From positions 1 to 45,769 of the forward strand of contig JAKLHB010000004.1 in NCBI GenBank assembly GCA_022710345.1: DNA of 45,769 bases, written 5' to 3'. This document shows positions 36,170 through 44,515 of the stretch, in pieces. How positions within the stretch are numbered: the first letter of the stretch is position 1; the number at the start of each line of letters is the position of its first letter. The DNA comes from Planctomycetota bacterium (lineage in GTDB: Bacteria > Planctomycetota > Uabimicrobiia > Uabimicrobiales > JABWCH01). A program made the translations under genes and the position numbers. The notes under the pieces were generated by a model that worked only from the letters and a program-made list of their open reading frames with translations, ran no database searches and was not told where the DNA came from.

Positions 36170-36967
36170 ATGAGATGGATGCAACAGTTTTTTTGCCTCA
36201 TCATTAGCATCATCTTGCTACCAATTTATGCCCAAGAGGGAACAGAAGACCAGGGAATTAAAGTAATGGATTGCGAATACTGTAGCTCCCTCAATGTGAA
36301 GATGTATCTAAAAGATAACCAGTTTCATCTTATTTTGGAACTTTCTCCAGATATTCTGAAACAGGATGCTGTTTCTTGGCACAAAATTTTGAAAAAAGTG
36401 AGGGAATCAGCAAAATATCAAAATCTAAAAGGCACCATTCGCTTTCTCCCATTTTCTATGCCAGAGAATACTTCGTATCGCCCGAACATTTATGCTCAGC
36501 TTATGGCGGGTTGGCGCGAAAATACTACACTATGCATGGTTTTGTTCAAATGTGTTTTTGTGATGTCCCAAGATGTTGCTCAAAATATGCTTTGGCAATT
36601 GCGTGGCACCTCAGAGGCTGACAAAATGGTCATTGAACTTGTGCTCAATGTTCCAGAAGCAGGGCAACAATTTTATTGCTTTTTCCCATTGGCAAAAAAT
36701 GAGGAACAAGGCGATGAAGAAGATGTCACGCCCAATCAATATATGTTTATGACGATTGGCAAAAAGGACTCTGCAAGTGGGGAACCTACATCAGCCCAAG
36801 AAATTATAGAGCAAACTGAAATTACCATTGATGGTTGGGTACCAACACCTGGAGAAACCAATCTTGAAGGGGAAGATGAAGTTTGGATTCCCATCACTCG
36901 ACGTTTCGGACTTTTTGGCAGTGATGATTTTGAAAGAAAAGATGGAATTTCGACTTTGAAAAAATAA
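36170..36967 (+). CDS. Secreted protein of unknown function
   Basis: 265 residues; signal peptide (MRWMQQFFCLIISIILLPI, then YAQ). No named domain. A Cys-containing start of the mature part (MDCEYCSSL), a mixed alpha/beta middle and an acidic, disordered C-terminal third (EEQGDEEDVTP, EGEDEVWIP) are visible. AGGAAGGAG 7 nt before ATG gives a strong ribosome site. It lies between the DUF11-like gene and the receiver-domain gene with gaps of 38 and 46 bp, so the three may share a transcript. Confidence 0.65.
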   Translation: MRWMQQFFCLIISIILLPIYAQEGTEDQGIKVMDCEYCSSLNVKMYLKDNQFHLILELSPDILKQDAVSWHKILKKVRESAKYQNLKGTIRFLPFSMPENTSYRPNIYAQLMAGWRENTTLCMVLFKCVFVMSQDVAQNMLWQLRGTSEADKMVIELVLNVPEAGQQFYCFFPLAKNEEQGDEEDVTPNQYMFMTIGKKDSASGEPTSAQEIIEQTEITIDGWVPTPGETNLEGEDEVWIPITRRFGLFGSDDFERKDGISTLKK

Positions 36968-37013
36968 ATAATTTAGGTATATTTGAGAAAAAAGTTTTTC
37001 AGTAGGTTGAGCA

Positions 37014-37460
37014 ATGTTATCGGTTGACAATATTTCCCAAAGTCGTGCATTGGTTGTCGCGATTGATGACGACGAACTTATTTTAAGCCTATATAAGGCA
37101 GCATTGCAGGATATGGCTGAAGTATATACTTTTGCAAATCCAGCAGATGGGCTGGCATTCATCCTGCAGTCGCAAATCACGGTGGCCATCATTGATCGTA
37201 GCTTTCCCCGATTTCCAATGATGAATGGCGATGAAGTATGCAAAGAACTTCGCCAGCAGCCTAGAACTCAAACGCTGCCCATTATTATTGTGTCTGGTCT
37301 TGATGAAATTGAAGAAATCACGGAAATTATGCGCCAGCATAAGATAGACACATATCTTACAAAACCGATTGAAGTTGAGCGGTTGAGGAATCAGGTACAT
37401 TTTTATATTCGACAGACGCAAGTTCAAGCTTTGCCAGCAAAAACGACGGTGAATTCTTGA
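37014..37460 (+). CDS. Single-domain response regulator (receiver)
   Basis: 148 residues, mostly one REC domain: acidic pair in VVAIDDDELIL, phospho-acceptor Asp in VAIIDRSFP, Ser in IIIVSGLDE, and Lys in TYLTKPIE. No output domain, so it acts by protein interaction, like CheY, or as a phosphate sink. The short polar tail (QVQALPAKTTVNS) is unusual but not a domain. It lies 46 bp after the secreted protein gene. Its cognate kinase could be one of the hybrid kinases at 22005-25857, but that is inference. Confidence 0.9.
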   Translation: MLSVDNISQSRALVVAIDDDELILSLYKAALQDMAEVYTFANPADGLAFILQSQITVAIIDRSFPRFPMMNGDEVCKELRQQPRTQTLPIIIVSGLDEIEEITEIMRQHKIDTYLTKPIEVERLRNQVHFYIRQTQVQALPAKTTVNS

Positions 37461-37487
37461 ATGAATTTTGTGTTGACGTAGTAACTT

Positions 37488-37553
37488 CATAGAAATTGTT
37501 ATATTTTCATTTTAACTCTTTGAATATAATGGACATAGAAATTGTTATATTTT
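37488..37553. repeat. Two 20-bp direct repeats upstream of pepF
   Basis: CATAGAAATTGTTATATTTT at 37488-37507 and 37534-37553, period 46 bp, with TATAAT (37525-37530) between them. They lie in the 135-bp gap before the oligoendopeptidase, so may be regulatory. Confidence 0.5.
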
Positions 37554-37595
37554 TTCTTTGCCATCATTTCGTTTTCCTGTTAAGGATTTTTGTTT

Positions 37596-39482
37596 ATGCA
37601 AAAATTGATATGGATTGGTGCATTTTGTATGCTATTCACATTTGCTAGCTTAGAAATTGAAGCACAACCTAAAGAACGTGCTGATGTTGCAGAACAAGAT
37701 CAATGGAATTTAACCGGCATTTATGCCACCAAAGCCGATTGGCAAAAAGATAAAGAACAAATCTCTAAAAAATTGGATGAAATTGCGCAATTTGCTGGAA
37801 TCCTGGCAAAAGATGCAGACACGTTGTATAAAGGCTTGTCGCTATATTTTGATATTATCCAAGCATACCAAAAATTTACATCTTATTCCACTTTTCTCAA
37901 AGACCAAGATTTACGTGTGAGTGAAACTCAAGCCATGGGGCAGGAAGCAAGCAATTTAGGTAATCTCTTGGCTGAAAAAACAGCATTCATTGCTCCTGAA
38001 CTGGCCCAAGTGAATGAGACAGTCATTCGTCAATACATCCAGGATAAACCAGAACTTCAGCCATTCCGCATGTTTTTAGAGAACATCATTCGGACCAAAG
38101 CGCATACTTTATCAGATGCAGAAGAACGAATCATGGCTCTCACTGGAATTATTCAGCAAAATGCTTATGATATTTTTAAGATCTTTGCAAATGCTGAATT
38201 TCAATATCCTGAAATTACCATTAGCAATGGCCAAAAAATCCAGTTAACCTCAGCGATTTTTGGGAAATCCAGGTCATTGCCCAATCGGCAAGACAGAGAA
38301 AAAGTGTTTCAAACTTTTTTTGAAAGCTTGGCAAAATTCCAAAATACATTTGGTGCCAATCTTGTCGCTGAGCTGCGCAACCATTATTTTGTAGTCAAAG
38401 CGCGCAAGTACAATTCATGCCTGGAAGCTCAATTGTATAGCGAAAAAATCCCTGTGGAAGTTTATCACACTTTGATTCAACAAGTGAATAAAAGCTTGCC
38501 GACATTGCATAAATTCCTGGAACTCAAGAAAAAAGCATTGGGTGTGGATCAGTTGCATTATTATGATCTCTATGTGCCGATCACGCCTAAGCTGCATTTG
38601 GCTTATCAAATTCCTGATGCCCAAAAAATTGTTTTAGATTCCTTGAATCCAATGGGTGAGGAATGCCAAAATATGCTGATGTCTGCATTCGCCAATCGTT
38701 GGATTGATTATATGCCTACCAAGGGAAAACGTTCCGGAGCATATTGCAATGGTAGCATCTATGATATGCACCCGTTCATATTGATGAACTGGACAGACGA
38801 ATATAGCTCGATTAGCACTTTAACACACGAGTTAGGCCATGCGCTTCACAGTTATTTAGCCAACAAAGCACAACCTTTTGCAACAGCAGGCTACTCGATC
38901 TTTATCGCAGAAATTGCATCCACGTTCAATGAAAATCTGCTCAATCAATACCTCATTGATCATGCTGCCAATGACCAAGAAAAGTTATTTTTGCTCGGCA
39001 GTTATCTTGAAAATCTCCGTACCACCATTTTCCGCCAGACATTGTTTGCGGAATTTGAACTACAAGTGCACGAGAAGATTGAAAAAGGCGAGCCTCTCAC
39101 AGGCGAGAGTATGAGCGCTATTTATCTTGACATTGTGCGTAAGTATTATGGCCATGATCAAGGACTATGCATTGTAGAGCCGTATATTGCTTATGAATGG
39201 ATGTATGTTCCTCATTTTTACTACAATTTCTATGTCTATCAATACTCAACATCCTTAATCTATTCAACAGCCATTGCCCAAAAAGTCTTTGATAAAGATC
39301 CCACCATTATGGCTAAATATCTTGGATTGCTCAAAAGCGGTGGCAGTGATTATCCAATCGAGCTTATCCAAAAGAGCGGCATTTTAGATCCATTATCTTC
39401 TGAGCCATTTGAATTGACCATGAAACGGATGACTCAGGTGATGGAACAAATCGAACAGCAAATGTTTTCTGAAAAAAAATAA
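37596..39482 (+). CDS. pepF: Oligoendopeptidase F (M3B metallopeptidase), exported
   Basis: Zinc peptidase that cleaves short peptides. 628 residues, the usual length of the PepF group, with HELGH at 411-415 (H411, E412, H415) in STLTHELGHALHS and the downstream Glu in FIAEIASTFNE as third ligand. A signal peptide is present (MQKLIWIGAFCMLFTFAS, then LEIEAQ), whereas most PepF are cytoplasmic, so this one should act outside the membrane. Start ATG 37596, with AAGGA upstream; the TTG at 37590 has no site. A strong hairpin follows the stop. Confidence 0.92.
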   Translation: MQKLIWIGAFCMLFTFASLEIEAQPKERADVAEQDQWNLTGIYATKADWQKDKEQISKKLDEIAQFAGILAKDADTLYKGLSLYFDIIQAYQKFTSYSTFLKDQDLRVSETQAMGQEASNLGNLLAEKTAFIAPELAQVNETVIRQYIQDKPELQPFRMFLENIIRTKAHTLSDAEERIMALTGIIQQNAYDIFKIFANAEFQYPEITISNGQKIQLTSAIFGKSRSLPNRQDREKVFQTFFESLAKFQNTFGANLVAELRNHYFVVKARKYNSCLEAQLYSEKIPVEVYHTLIQQVNKSLPTLHKFLELKKKALGVDQLHYYDLYVPITPKLHLAYQIPDAQKIVLDSLNPMGEECQNMLMSAFANRWIDYMPTKGKRSGAYCNGSIYDMHPFILMNWTDEYSSISTLTHELGHALHSYLANKAQPFATAGYSIFIAEIASTFNENLLNQYLIDHAANDQEKLFLLGSYLENLRTTIFRQTLFAEFELQVHEKIEKGEPLTGESMSAIYLDIVRKYYGHDQGLCIVEPYIAYEWMYVPHFYYNFYVYQYSTSLIYSTAIAQKVFDKDPTIMAKYLGLLKSGGSDYPIELIQKSGILDPLSSEPFELTMKRMTQVMEQIEQQMFSEKK

Positions 39483-39496
39483 TTTTTAACACTAAG

Positions 39497-39541
39497 CATA
39501 GCAGGCAGCGTGCAGCATGAGCTGCTACGTTGCCTGCTATG
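39497..39541. terminator. Long hairpin between convergent pepF and GT4 genes
   Basis: A stem of about 20 bp (CATAGCAGGCAG-CGT-GCAGC against GCTGCTACGTTGCCTGCTATG) with one wobble and one bulge, and a 4-nt loop. It lies 15 bp after the pepF stop and 10 bp before the GT4 stop, so it can serve both. Confidence 0.8.
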
Positions 39542-39550
39542 TTGTTTAGA

Positions 39551-40771
39551 TCAATGGCCAAGTATACTGCCCAAAAATTCGGCAAACTTTTGAGTTGCAA
39601 TGCCACGGGCGAATTTTTGCTGAAATGCAGCAGTGGCATTTTGGCTATATCGCTGGCACAAATCAGGGCTTGTGCGCAAACGCTCTATGGCTAATAAAAG
39701 CCCAGGCAAATCCTCGTTATCCACTGCGATTCCACAATCATTTTCTTCCACCAGTTTGCTTAAATCAGAATTTTTAGGGCCTATCGCCAAGATAGGTCTC
39801 CCAGCAGCAATTGCACCATAAAACTTGCTTGGTACAACCAAGCCAACGGCTTTAGGATCCATGGTGATTAAGGCTATATTCCCTGCTTGTATGCTATATT
39901 TAATCTGATCCCTAGGCTGATATGGTAAAAAATAGAGATTGGGAATTTGCTGCTCTTGATGCCAATTTTGAAGTTCCAGCTTTTTCTTTCCATCGCCAAT
40001 GAAAAGAAAAGCAATCTGTGTATCTTGCTGAAAATGCTGGATTGCAGCTTGCACCAACTTGAAATCATGCACAATTCCCATATTTCCGGAGTAAAGAATC
40101 ACAAACTTATCTTGCAAGTTCAGTTGTTCCCGAATTGGGTTAATACCTGTAGCTTGTGGCAAAATAAAATCCATTGGATCTGCCCAATTGTCAATTTGAG
40201 TGATTTTCGCTGTAGGGATATTCTGAGCATGTAAATGCTGCACCATGCTGTTCCCGATTGCCACAATTGCATCTGACTGACGATAGATTAGGGCGGATAG
40301 GTATCGGAGCAACTTGGAAAGCCAACTATGAGGCGAAATGACTCCAAAAGCAATAGCTAAATCAGGATACACGTCTTGTAACCAAAAAACTACCTTGGTT
40401 TTCTTCAGCCATTTTAAACAAACGCCTAGCAAAGTTAAATAAGGTGGGGTGGACATGCTGATGATCACATCAGCACGCTTCAGCCAGATCAATTTCCAAA
40501 ACGCACAGGCATAAAAAGAAAGATAGTTCAAAATTCTGCCAAGTTTGGTATGCCTGTTCCAGGAAGTTGTAAAAACACGATAAATTTGAATTCCTTGGAA
40601 AACCTCTTGAGCAGCGAGCTTTTTGCAATCGGTTTCTAAATAACTCGGCATACCAGCTACCACCACAATTTCAAAATTTGCTTTTTCTAAATCTTGGGCA
40701 AGGTCTGTTGCCAACTGCGAAGTAGCAGCAATTTCTGGATAAAAATGTTGATTTAATAAAATAATTCTCAT
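39551..40771 (-). CDS. Glycosyltransferase family 4, WcaI-like
   Basis: 406 residues. GT-B glycosyltransferase similar to colanic-acid enzymes of the WcaI type: start RIILLNQHFYPEIAATSQL, then SMSTPPYLTLLG and the VFWLQDVYPDLAIAFGV block, with the donor-binding domain in the C-terminal half (ILYSGNMGIVHDF, GDGKKKLELQN, FYGAIAAGRPILAIG). The start is ATG 40771; the frame runs on to 40864 without a site, and the ribosome site here is weak. It is divergent from the exonuclease gene. Probable role in capsule or exopolysaccharide assembly. Confidence 0.88.
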   Translation of the reverse strand: MRIILLNQHFYPEIAATSQLATDLAQDLEKANFEIVVVAGMPSYLETDCKKLAAQEVFQGIQIYRVFTTSWNRHTKLGRILNYLSFYACAFWKLIWLKRADVIISMSTPPYLTLLGVCLKWLKKTKVVFWLQDVYPDLAIAFGVISPHSWLSKLLRYLSALIYRQSDAIVAIGNSMVQHLHAQNIPTAKITQIDNWADPMDFILPQATGINPIREQLNLQDKFVILYSGNMGIVHDFKLVQAAIQHFQQDTQIAFLFIGDGKKKLELQNWHQEQQIPNLYFLPYQPRDQIKYSIQAGNIALITMDPKAVGLVVPSKFYGAIAAGRPILAIGPKNSDLSKLVEENDCGIAVDNEDLPGLLLAIERLRTSPDLCQRYSQNATAAFQQKFARGIATQKFAEFLGSILGH

Positions 40772-40838
40772 AAAATTTGGACTCAATCTGACAAAGTCTA
40801 ATGAAATGCAATTCTTGCAATGAAAGTATACAAGAAAG

Positions 40839-40859
40839 GCGCTTGGATTGGCCAAGCGC
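40839..40859 (+). promoter_or_regulatory. Small hairpin in the leader of the exonuclease gene
   Basis: GCGCTTGG (40839-40846) pairs with CCAAGCGC (40852-40859); 5-nt loop. It ends 25 nt before ATG 40885. If translation instead starts at ATG 40801, it is coding. Confidence 0.35.
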
Positions 40860-40884
40860 TTCAAAAGAAGAATGGATAAAAAAG

Positions 40885-41418
40885 ATGCAATATATTATTG
40901 TTGATTTGGAAGCTACTTGCTGGCAAAATAGCAAGGAGCGAGAGAAGATGGAGATCATTGAAATTGGAGCAGTGCGCATGAATGATCGTTTGGAGATTTT
41001 GGATGAATTTGCAAGCTTTGTAAAGCCAATTCAATCTCCTATATTGAGCGATTTTTGCAAAAAGCTCACCAGCATTGCCCAATCAGATGTAGATCATGCG
41101 GAGATATTTCCGGATGTATTTCCTAAATTCTTAGCGTGGATTGGAAACGATCCATTTATGCTATGTTCTTGGGGCAATTATGATTTTCGACAATTCAAAC
41201 TAGACTGTGAACGTCATCGAATTTCGTTTCCTTTTCACAAAGAAAAGCATATCAATCTCAAACAAGCCATGGCTGATTTAAAGAAAATAAAGCCAACTGG
41301 GATGGCAGGCGCACTTGAAATTTTTGGCCTTCCTCTACTTGGTAAGCACCATCGTGGGATAGATGATGCGCACAACATCGCGCGTATGGCGCAGATTATC
41401 CTGAAATCAGTTCATTAA
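40885..41418 (+). CDS. 3'-5' exonuclease, DEDDh family (KapD/ERI-1-like)
   Basis: 177 residues. Removes nucleotides from 3' ends of RNA or DNA. The DEDDh residues are all visible: D7 and E9 in YIIVDLEATCW, Asp in SWGNYDFRQF, and His/Asp in HHRGIDDAHNIARM. The N-terminus matches KapD-type exonucleases, which is why I chose ATG 40885; its ribosome site is weak, and ATG 40801 in frame (28 more residues, Cys- and Lys-rich) is an alternative. It diverges from the GT4 gene. After its stop lies a non-coding repeat region. Confidence 0.88.
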   Translation: MQYIIVDLEATCWQNSKEREKMEIIEIGAVRMNDRLEILDEFASFVKPIQSPILSDFCKKLTSIAQSDVDHAEIFPDVFPKFLAWIGNDPFMLCSWGNYDFRQFKLDCERHRISFPFHKEKHINLKQAMADLKKIKPTGMAGALEIFGLPLLGKHHRGIDDAHNIARMAQIILKSVH

Positions 41419-41444
41419 GCGCGTGCCATAAGCATTGCTTTGTA

Positions 41445-41499
41445 GGGCTAGAAAGTAACTGCATTTGCTGCAATCGGTGGAAAGAAGCAATGTTTCCTT
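41445..41499 (+). repeat. 55-bp direct repeat, left copy
   Basis: Identical over 55 bp to 41662-41716 (offset 217 bp). The two copies bracket dispersed hairpin repeat copy B. Confidence 0.93.
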
Positions 41500-41510
41500 C
41501 GGAAATACAA

Positions 41511-41632
41511 GTTCTCTTTGATAGAATGCCAGGTTTTCCTGTGTCCCGTCAGGACACCATAAGAGCCGACATAACCTGGGGTTAGAAACCCCAGGCTCTA
41601 TTCCCAAACCGCTTCGCGGCAAAAAACTTTGC
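41511..41632 (-). repeat. Dispersed hairpin repeat, copy B
   Basis: 122 nt, the reverse complement of copy A (32813-32945) minus an 11-nt duplication and with about seven substitutions, roughly 94% identical by eye. The perfect 9-bp hairpin CCTGGGGTT/AACCCCAGG and the GTGTCC/GGACAC hairpin are present. Flanked on both sides by the 55-bp direct repeat. Confidence 0.92.
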
Positions 41633-41661
41633 TGCAGTGCATATCTCCTTTGCATGGTTCT

Positions 41662-41716
41662 GGGCTAGAAAGTAACTGCATTTGCTGCAATCGGTGGAAA
41701 GAAGCAATGTTTCCTT
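41662..41716 (+). repeat. 55-bp direct repeat, right copy
   Basis: Exact copy of 41445-41499. It ends 42 bp before the stop of the next (minus) gene. Confidence 0.93.
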
Positions 41717-41758
41717 AAGTGCTTTTGTGGAATTCCCTAAAGACCTTATCATCAGGCA

Positions 41759-42304
41759 TTATTTTTGGGGATTATCTTCACCATCTACAATTTCGCTCAA
41801 GATTGCTGCCCAATCTTCGTGCTTTGCCATCATTTGCATTCTAAATGTGCGTTTTTTATTATCTTTTTCGCGCTGCATATACGTTTGCATGATGTCAGTT
41901 GCGATTTGTGGAGTTTCGTTCAAAAGTCGTAAAAACTCGTCTTTGGTGAGTACAAAGAGTAAAGAGTCTTCTAACGTGCGTGCAGAAGCATTTCTAGGCT
42001 TTTGGCTCACCAAGCCCATCTCTCCAAAATAATCATTTTCACCTAACACAGCAATTTCTTCTGCCACTCCTTTATACTTATCTGGTTGATAAATTAAAAC
42101 TTTGCCAGATTTAACCACATACAAAGCATCCGCTTTATCGCCTTTTTCAAAAATGACAAAATTTTCTTGAAAATACCGTGTATCCATTGTTTTAGCGACT
42201 TGATATAATACTTGGTCTGCTAAAGATTCAAATAATCGAATTTTTTTGAGCACTTGAGCCAATCTCAACTGCATTGTAAGATCAATATGACTAGACCCAG
42301 CCAT
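41759..42304 (-). CDS. Cyclic-nucleotide-binding domain protein
   Basis: 181 residues with one cNMP-binding (CAP_ED) domain at ~15-135: LFESLADQVLYQVA, the beta-roll VIFEKGDKADALYVVKSGKV and the phosphate-binding cassette FGEMGLVSQKPRNASART. No DNA-binding HTH is visible; a basic C-terminal stretch (REKDNKKRTFRMQ) follows. It may bind cAMP or c-di-GMP and act through partners. The start ATG 42304 has a weak ribosome site; a TATAAT inside an inverted repeat lies just upstream. Convergent with the repeat block and exonuclease. Confidence 0.85.
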   Translation of the reverse strand: MAGSSHIDLTMQLRLAQVLKKIRLFESLADQVLYQVAKTMDTRYFQENFVIFEKGDKADALYVVKSGKVLIYQPDKYKGVAEEIAVLGENDYFGEMGLVSQKPRNASARTLEDSLLFVLTKDEFLRLLNETPQIATDIMQTYMQREKDNKKRTFRMQMMAKHEDWAAILSEIVDGEDNPQK

Positions 42305-42310
42305 AACTTT

Positions 42311-42342
42311 CAGTCGGCATTTAGGATTATAATAGCCGACTG
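42311..42342 (-). promoter_or_regulatory. Inverted repeat around the -10 box of the cNMP protein gene
   Basis: CAGTCGGC (42311-42318) and GCCGACTG (42335-42342) form an 8-bp dyad. On the minus strand the region between them contains TATAAT (42331-42326). The transcript would start close to the ATG at 42304. This could be an operator; the -35 region is poor. Confidence 0.45.
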
Positions 42343-42547
42343 CCTCGCATTGAAAATAATAATAACGTAATAAACCGTTGCTTACTTACTTTAGCAATTT
42401 TCAAAACAATTGCAAGAAATTTTGTTGAAAATCTGTTGTTCTGGGTTGAAAAACACAGGCACGTTGGAAATGATTGGTGCCTTTTCTTTAAGTATGCGTA
42501 TAAAATTATAAAAATGAATGTGTTAGATAGTTTTTGGGAGATTTTAT

Positions 42548-44461
42548 ATGTGTGGGATATGCGGCATCCTGAATTTCTCAGGTGAGCCTGTTGCTCGAGA
42601 GCAGATTGACCGTATGTGCTTGGCATTGCAACATCGTGGGCCAGATGATCAAGGGATATATCTAGGCGATGGAATTGGGTTAGGCCATCAAAGGTTAAGT
42701 ATTTTAGATTTGTCGCCTGCTGGGCATCAGCCAATGTGCAATAGATCTCATAAATTATGGCTTACTTTCAATGGAGAAATCTACAATTTTCTAGAACTGA
42801 GGGCGTTCCTAGAGGGAAAAGGGTATGCTTTTGTATCCCAGAGTGATAGTGAAGTCATTTTATATTTATATGAATTATACGGCACAAATTGTTTGGAAAA
42901 GCTAAGAGGAATGTTTGCTTTTGCAGTTTGGGATGCAGAAGAGCATACGTTATTCTTGGCACGAGATCGGTTGGGCAAAAAGCCATTGTATTATTTCCCC
43001 ACCCCAAAAGGCATCATTTGGGCATCTGAGATAAAAGCCATTTTATCTCATGCCGATATGATGGTTCGTCCATCACCTTTAGCTCTTCATCATTACCTGA
43101 CATACCAATATGTACCCGGTTTTGAAACTGCATTTGAGGGTATCCAACGCCTTTTGCCAGGCCATTATCTATTGTGCCATGGTGCAAAAATTCAAGTGCA
43201 GCGCTATTGGACATTGCAATACGATCCCAAACCATTGCCACAGAATCAATGTGAAATGAAAGATTTGCAAGCACAAGTGCAGAATAAATTGGCTGAGTCT
43301 GTCAAAATGCGGCTGATGAGCGATGTCCCATTGGGTGCGTTTCTGAGCGGCGGGTTGGATTCAAGTTATGTGGTTGCTATGATGGCACAATACGTAACCT
43401 CTCCTGTAAAAACATTTTCCATAGGTTTTGAAGAACCCGAATATAATGAGCTTGGATTTGCCAAACAAGTAGCTCAACATATAGGCACAGAGCATACAGA
43501 GTTGATTGTGCGGCCGGATGTCGGTGCAATTTTGCCTGTTTTAGCCCGTCAATACGATGAACCATTTGCAGATTCTTCGGCAATTCCAACATACTACCTT
43601 GCCCAATTAGCTAGGTCTCAGGTCACTGTTGTTCTCACAGGAGATGGAGGAGATGAAAATTTTGCAGGCTATGAGCGATATTGGGCAGCTCAATGGATCG
43701 CTCGTTTACAAGGCTATCTTGGCCCCAATTGGGTCAAAAGCATCCTTTGGGCCATGCAAAAATGGGGGAAAAATGCCCATTCTAAAAGTTTGCTCCATCG
43801 CCTATATCGCTTTCTGCAAGGGTATGCCACCCAGTTTCCTTATAGCTACGGGCTATGGATGTCCCATTTTACATACGAGATGAAGCAAGCATGCTATACA
43901 CAAGATTTCATAGCACAAGTAGGTGCCCAAGATTCCTTGGATTTGCTCATGCAAGCTTATTCAACTGCTCCAGCAAAAAATATCTTAGACCGCATTTTAG
44001 CCTGTGATGTGCAAATGTACCTTCCAGGTGATCTTTTGGTCAAGATGGATATTGCAACTATGGCCCATTCCCTGGAGGCTCGGTCGCCTTTGCTTGATCA
44101 TGAACTGATGGAATTGACTGCTCGGCTACCTACTGATTGGAAATTGCGTGGCTCTCAAAGTAAATGGATTTTAGCCGAATGCGCTCGGCCTTTGCTGCCC
44201 AAAGTCATTTTACAGCGTCCGAAAATGGGCTTTGGGATTCCATTGGCAAAATGGCTGCGTCAAGATTTGCGCCCCTTGATGCTCGATTTATTGGACAGTA
44301 CCACTTTTTGGAACCGAGGCTATTTTAACAAAGAGCCAATCCAGCGCATGATCACCGAGCATCTGCAAGGCAAAGGAAATTGGCAATATCCACTCTACAA
44401 TCTCATGATGCTAGAACTATGGCATCGAATTTATATTGATGCCAGAAAAGGATTATGCTGA
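42548..44461 (+). CDS. asnB: Asparagine synthase (glutamine-hydrolysing)
   Basis: 637 residues. Transfers amide nitrogen from Gln to Asp, or in cell-envelope loci to related acids. The N-terminal glutaminase has Cys2 (MCGICGI), HRGPDDQG (29-36) and FNGEIYN (74-80). The synthetase has the ATP-binding SGGLDSS (267-273) and GDGGDENFAGYERYW. Starts at ATG 42548 with GGGAG upstream; 54 bp separate it from the GH31 start. AsnB-like proteins are common in exopolysaccharide gene clusters, so it may modify a glycan or make Asn; sequence does not decide. Confidence 0.94.
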   Translation: MCGICGILNFSGEPVAREQIDRMCLALQHRGPDDQGIYLGDGIGLGHQRLSILDLSPAGHQPMCNRSHKLWLTFNGEIYNFLELRAFLEGKGYAFVSQSDSEVILYLYELYGTNCLEKLRGMFAFAVWDAEEHTLFLARDRLGKKPLYYFPTPKGIIWASEIKAILSHADMMVRPSPLALHHYLTYQYVPGFETAFEGIQRLLPGHYLLCHGAKIQVQRYWTLQYDPKPLPQNQCEMKDLQAQVQNKLAESVKMRLMSDVPLGAFLSGGLDSSYVVAMMAQYVTSPVKTFSIGFEEPEYNELGFAKQVAQHIGTEHTELIVRPDVGAILPVLARQYDEPFADSSAIPTYYLAQLARSQVTVVLTGDGGDENFAGYERYWAAQWIARLQGYLGPNWVKSILWAMQKWGKNAHSKSLLHRLYRFLQGYATQFPYSYGLWMSHFTYEMKQACYTQDFIAQVGAQDSLDLLMQAYSTAPAKNILDRILACDVQMYLPGDLLVKMDIATMAHSLEARSPLLDHELMELTARLPTDWKLRGSQSKWILAECARPLLPKVILQRPKMGFGIPLAKWLRQDLRPLMLDLLDSTTFWNRGYFNKEPIQRMITEHLQGKGNWQYPLYNLMMLELWHRIYIDARKGLC

Positions 44462-44515
44462 TTCTAAGGGATTTTGAAGAACCAAATTTTTATACTATTT
44501 CAGAAAGGAATCATC

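Noticed and set aside
41407-41655. Minus-strand 82-codon frame over the repeat block
   Set aside because: It covers the hairpin repeat and one 55-bp repeat, which are non-coding by their structure.
41445-41716. Insertion sequence with 55-bp terminal repeats
   Set aside because: The inner 162 bp encodes no transposase and the repeats are direct, not inverted.
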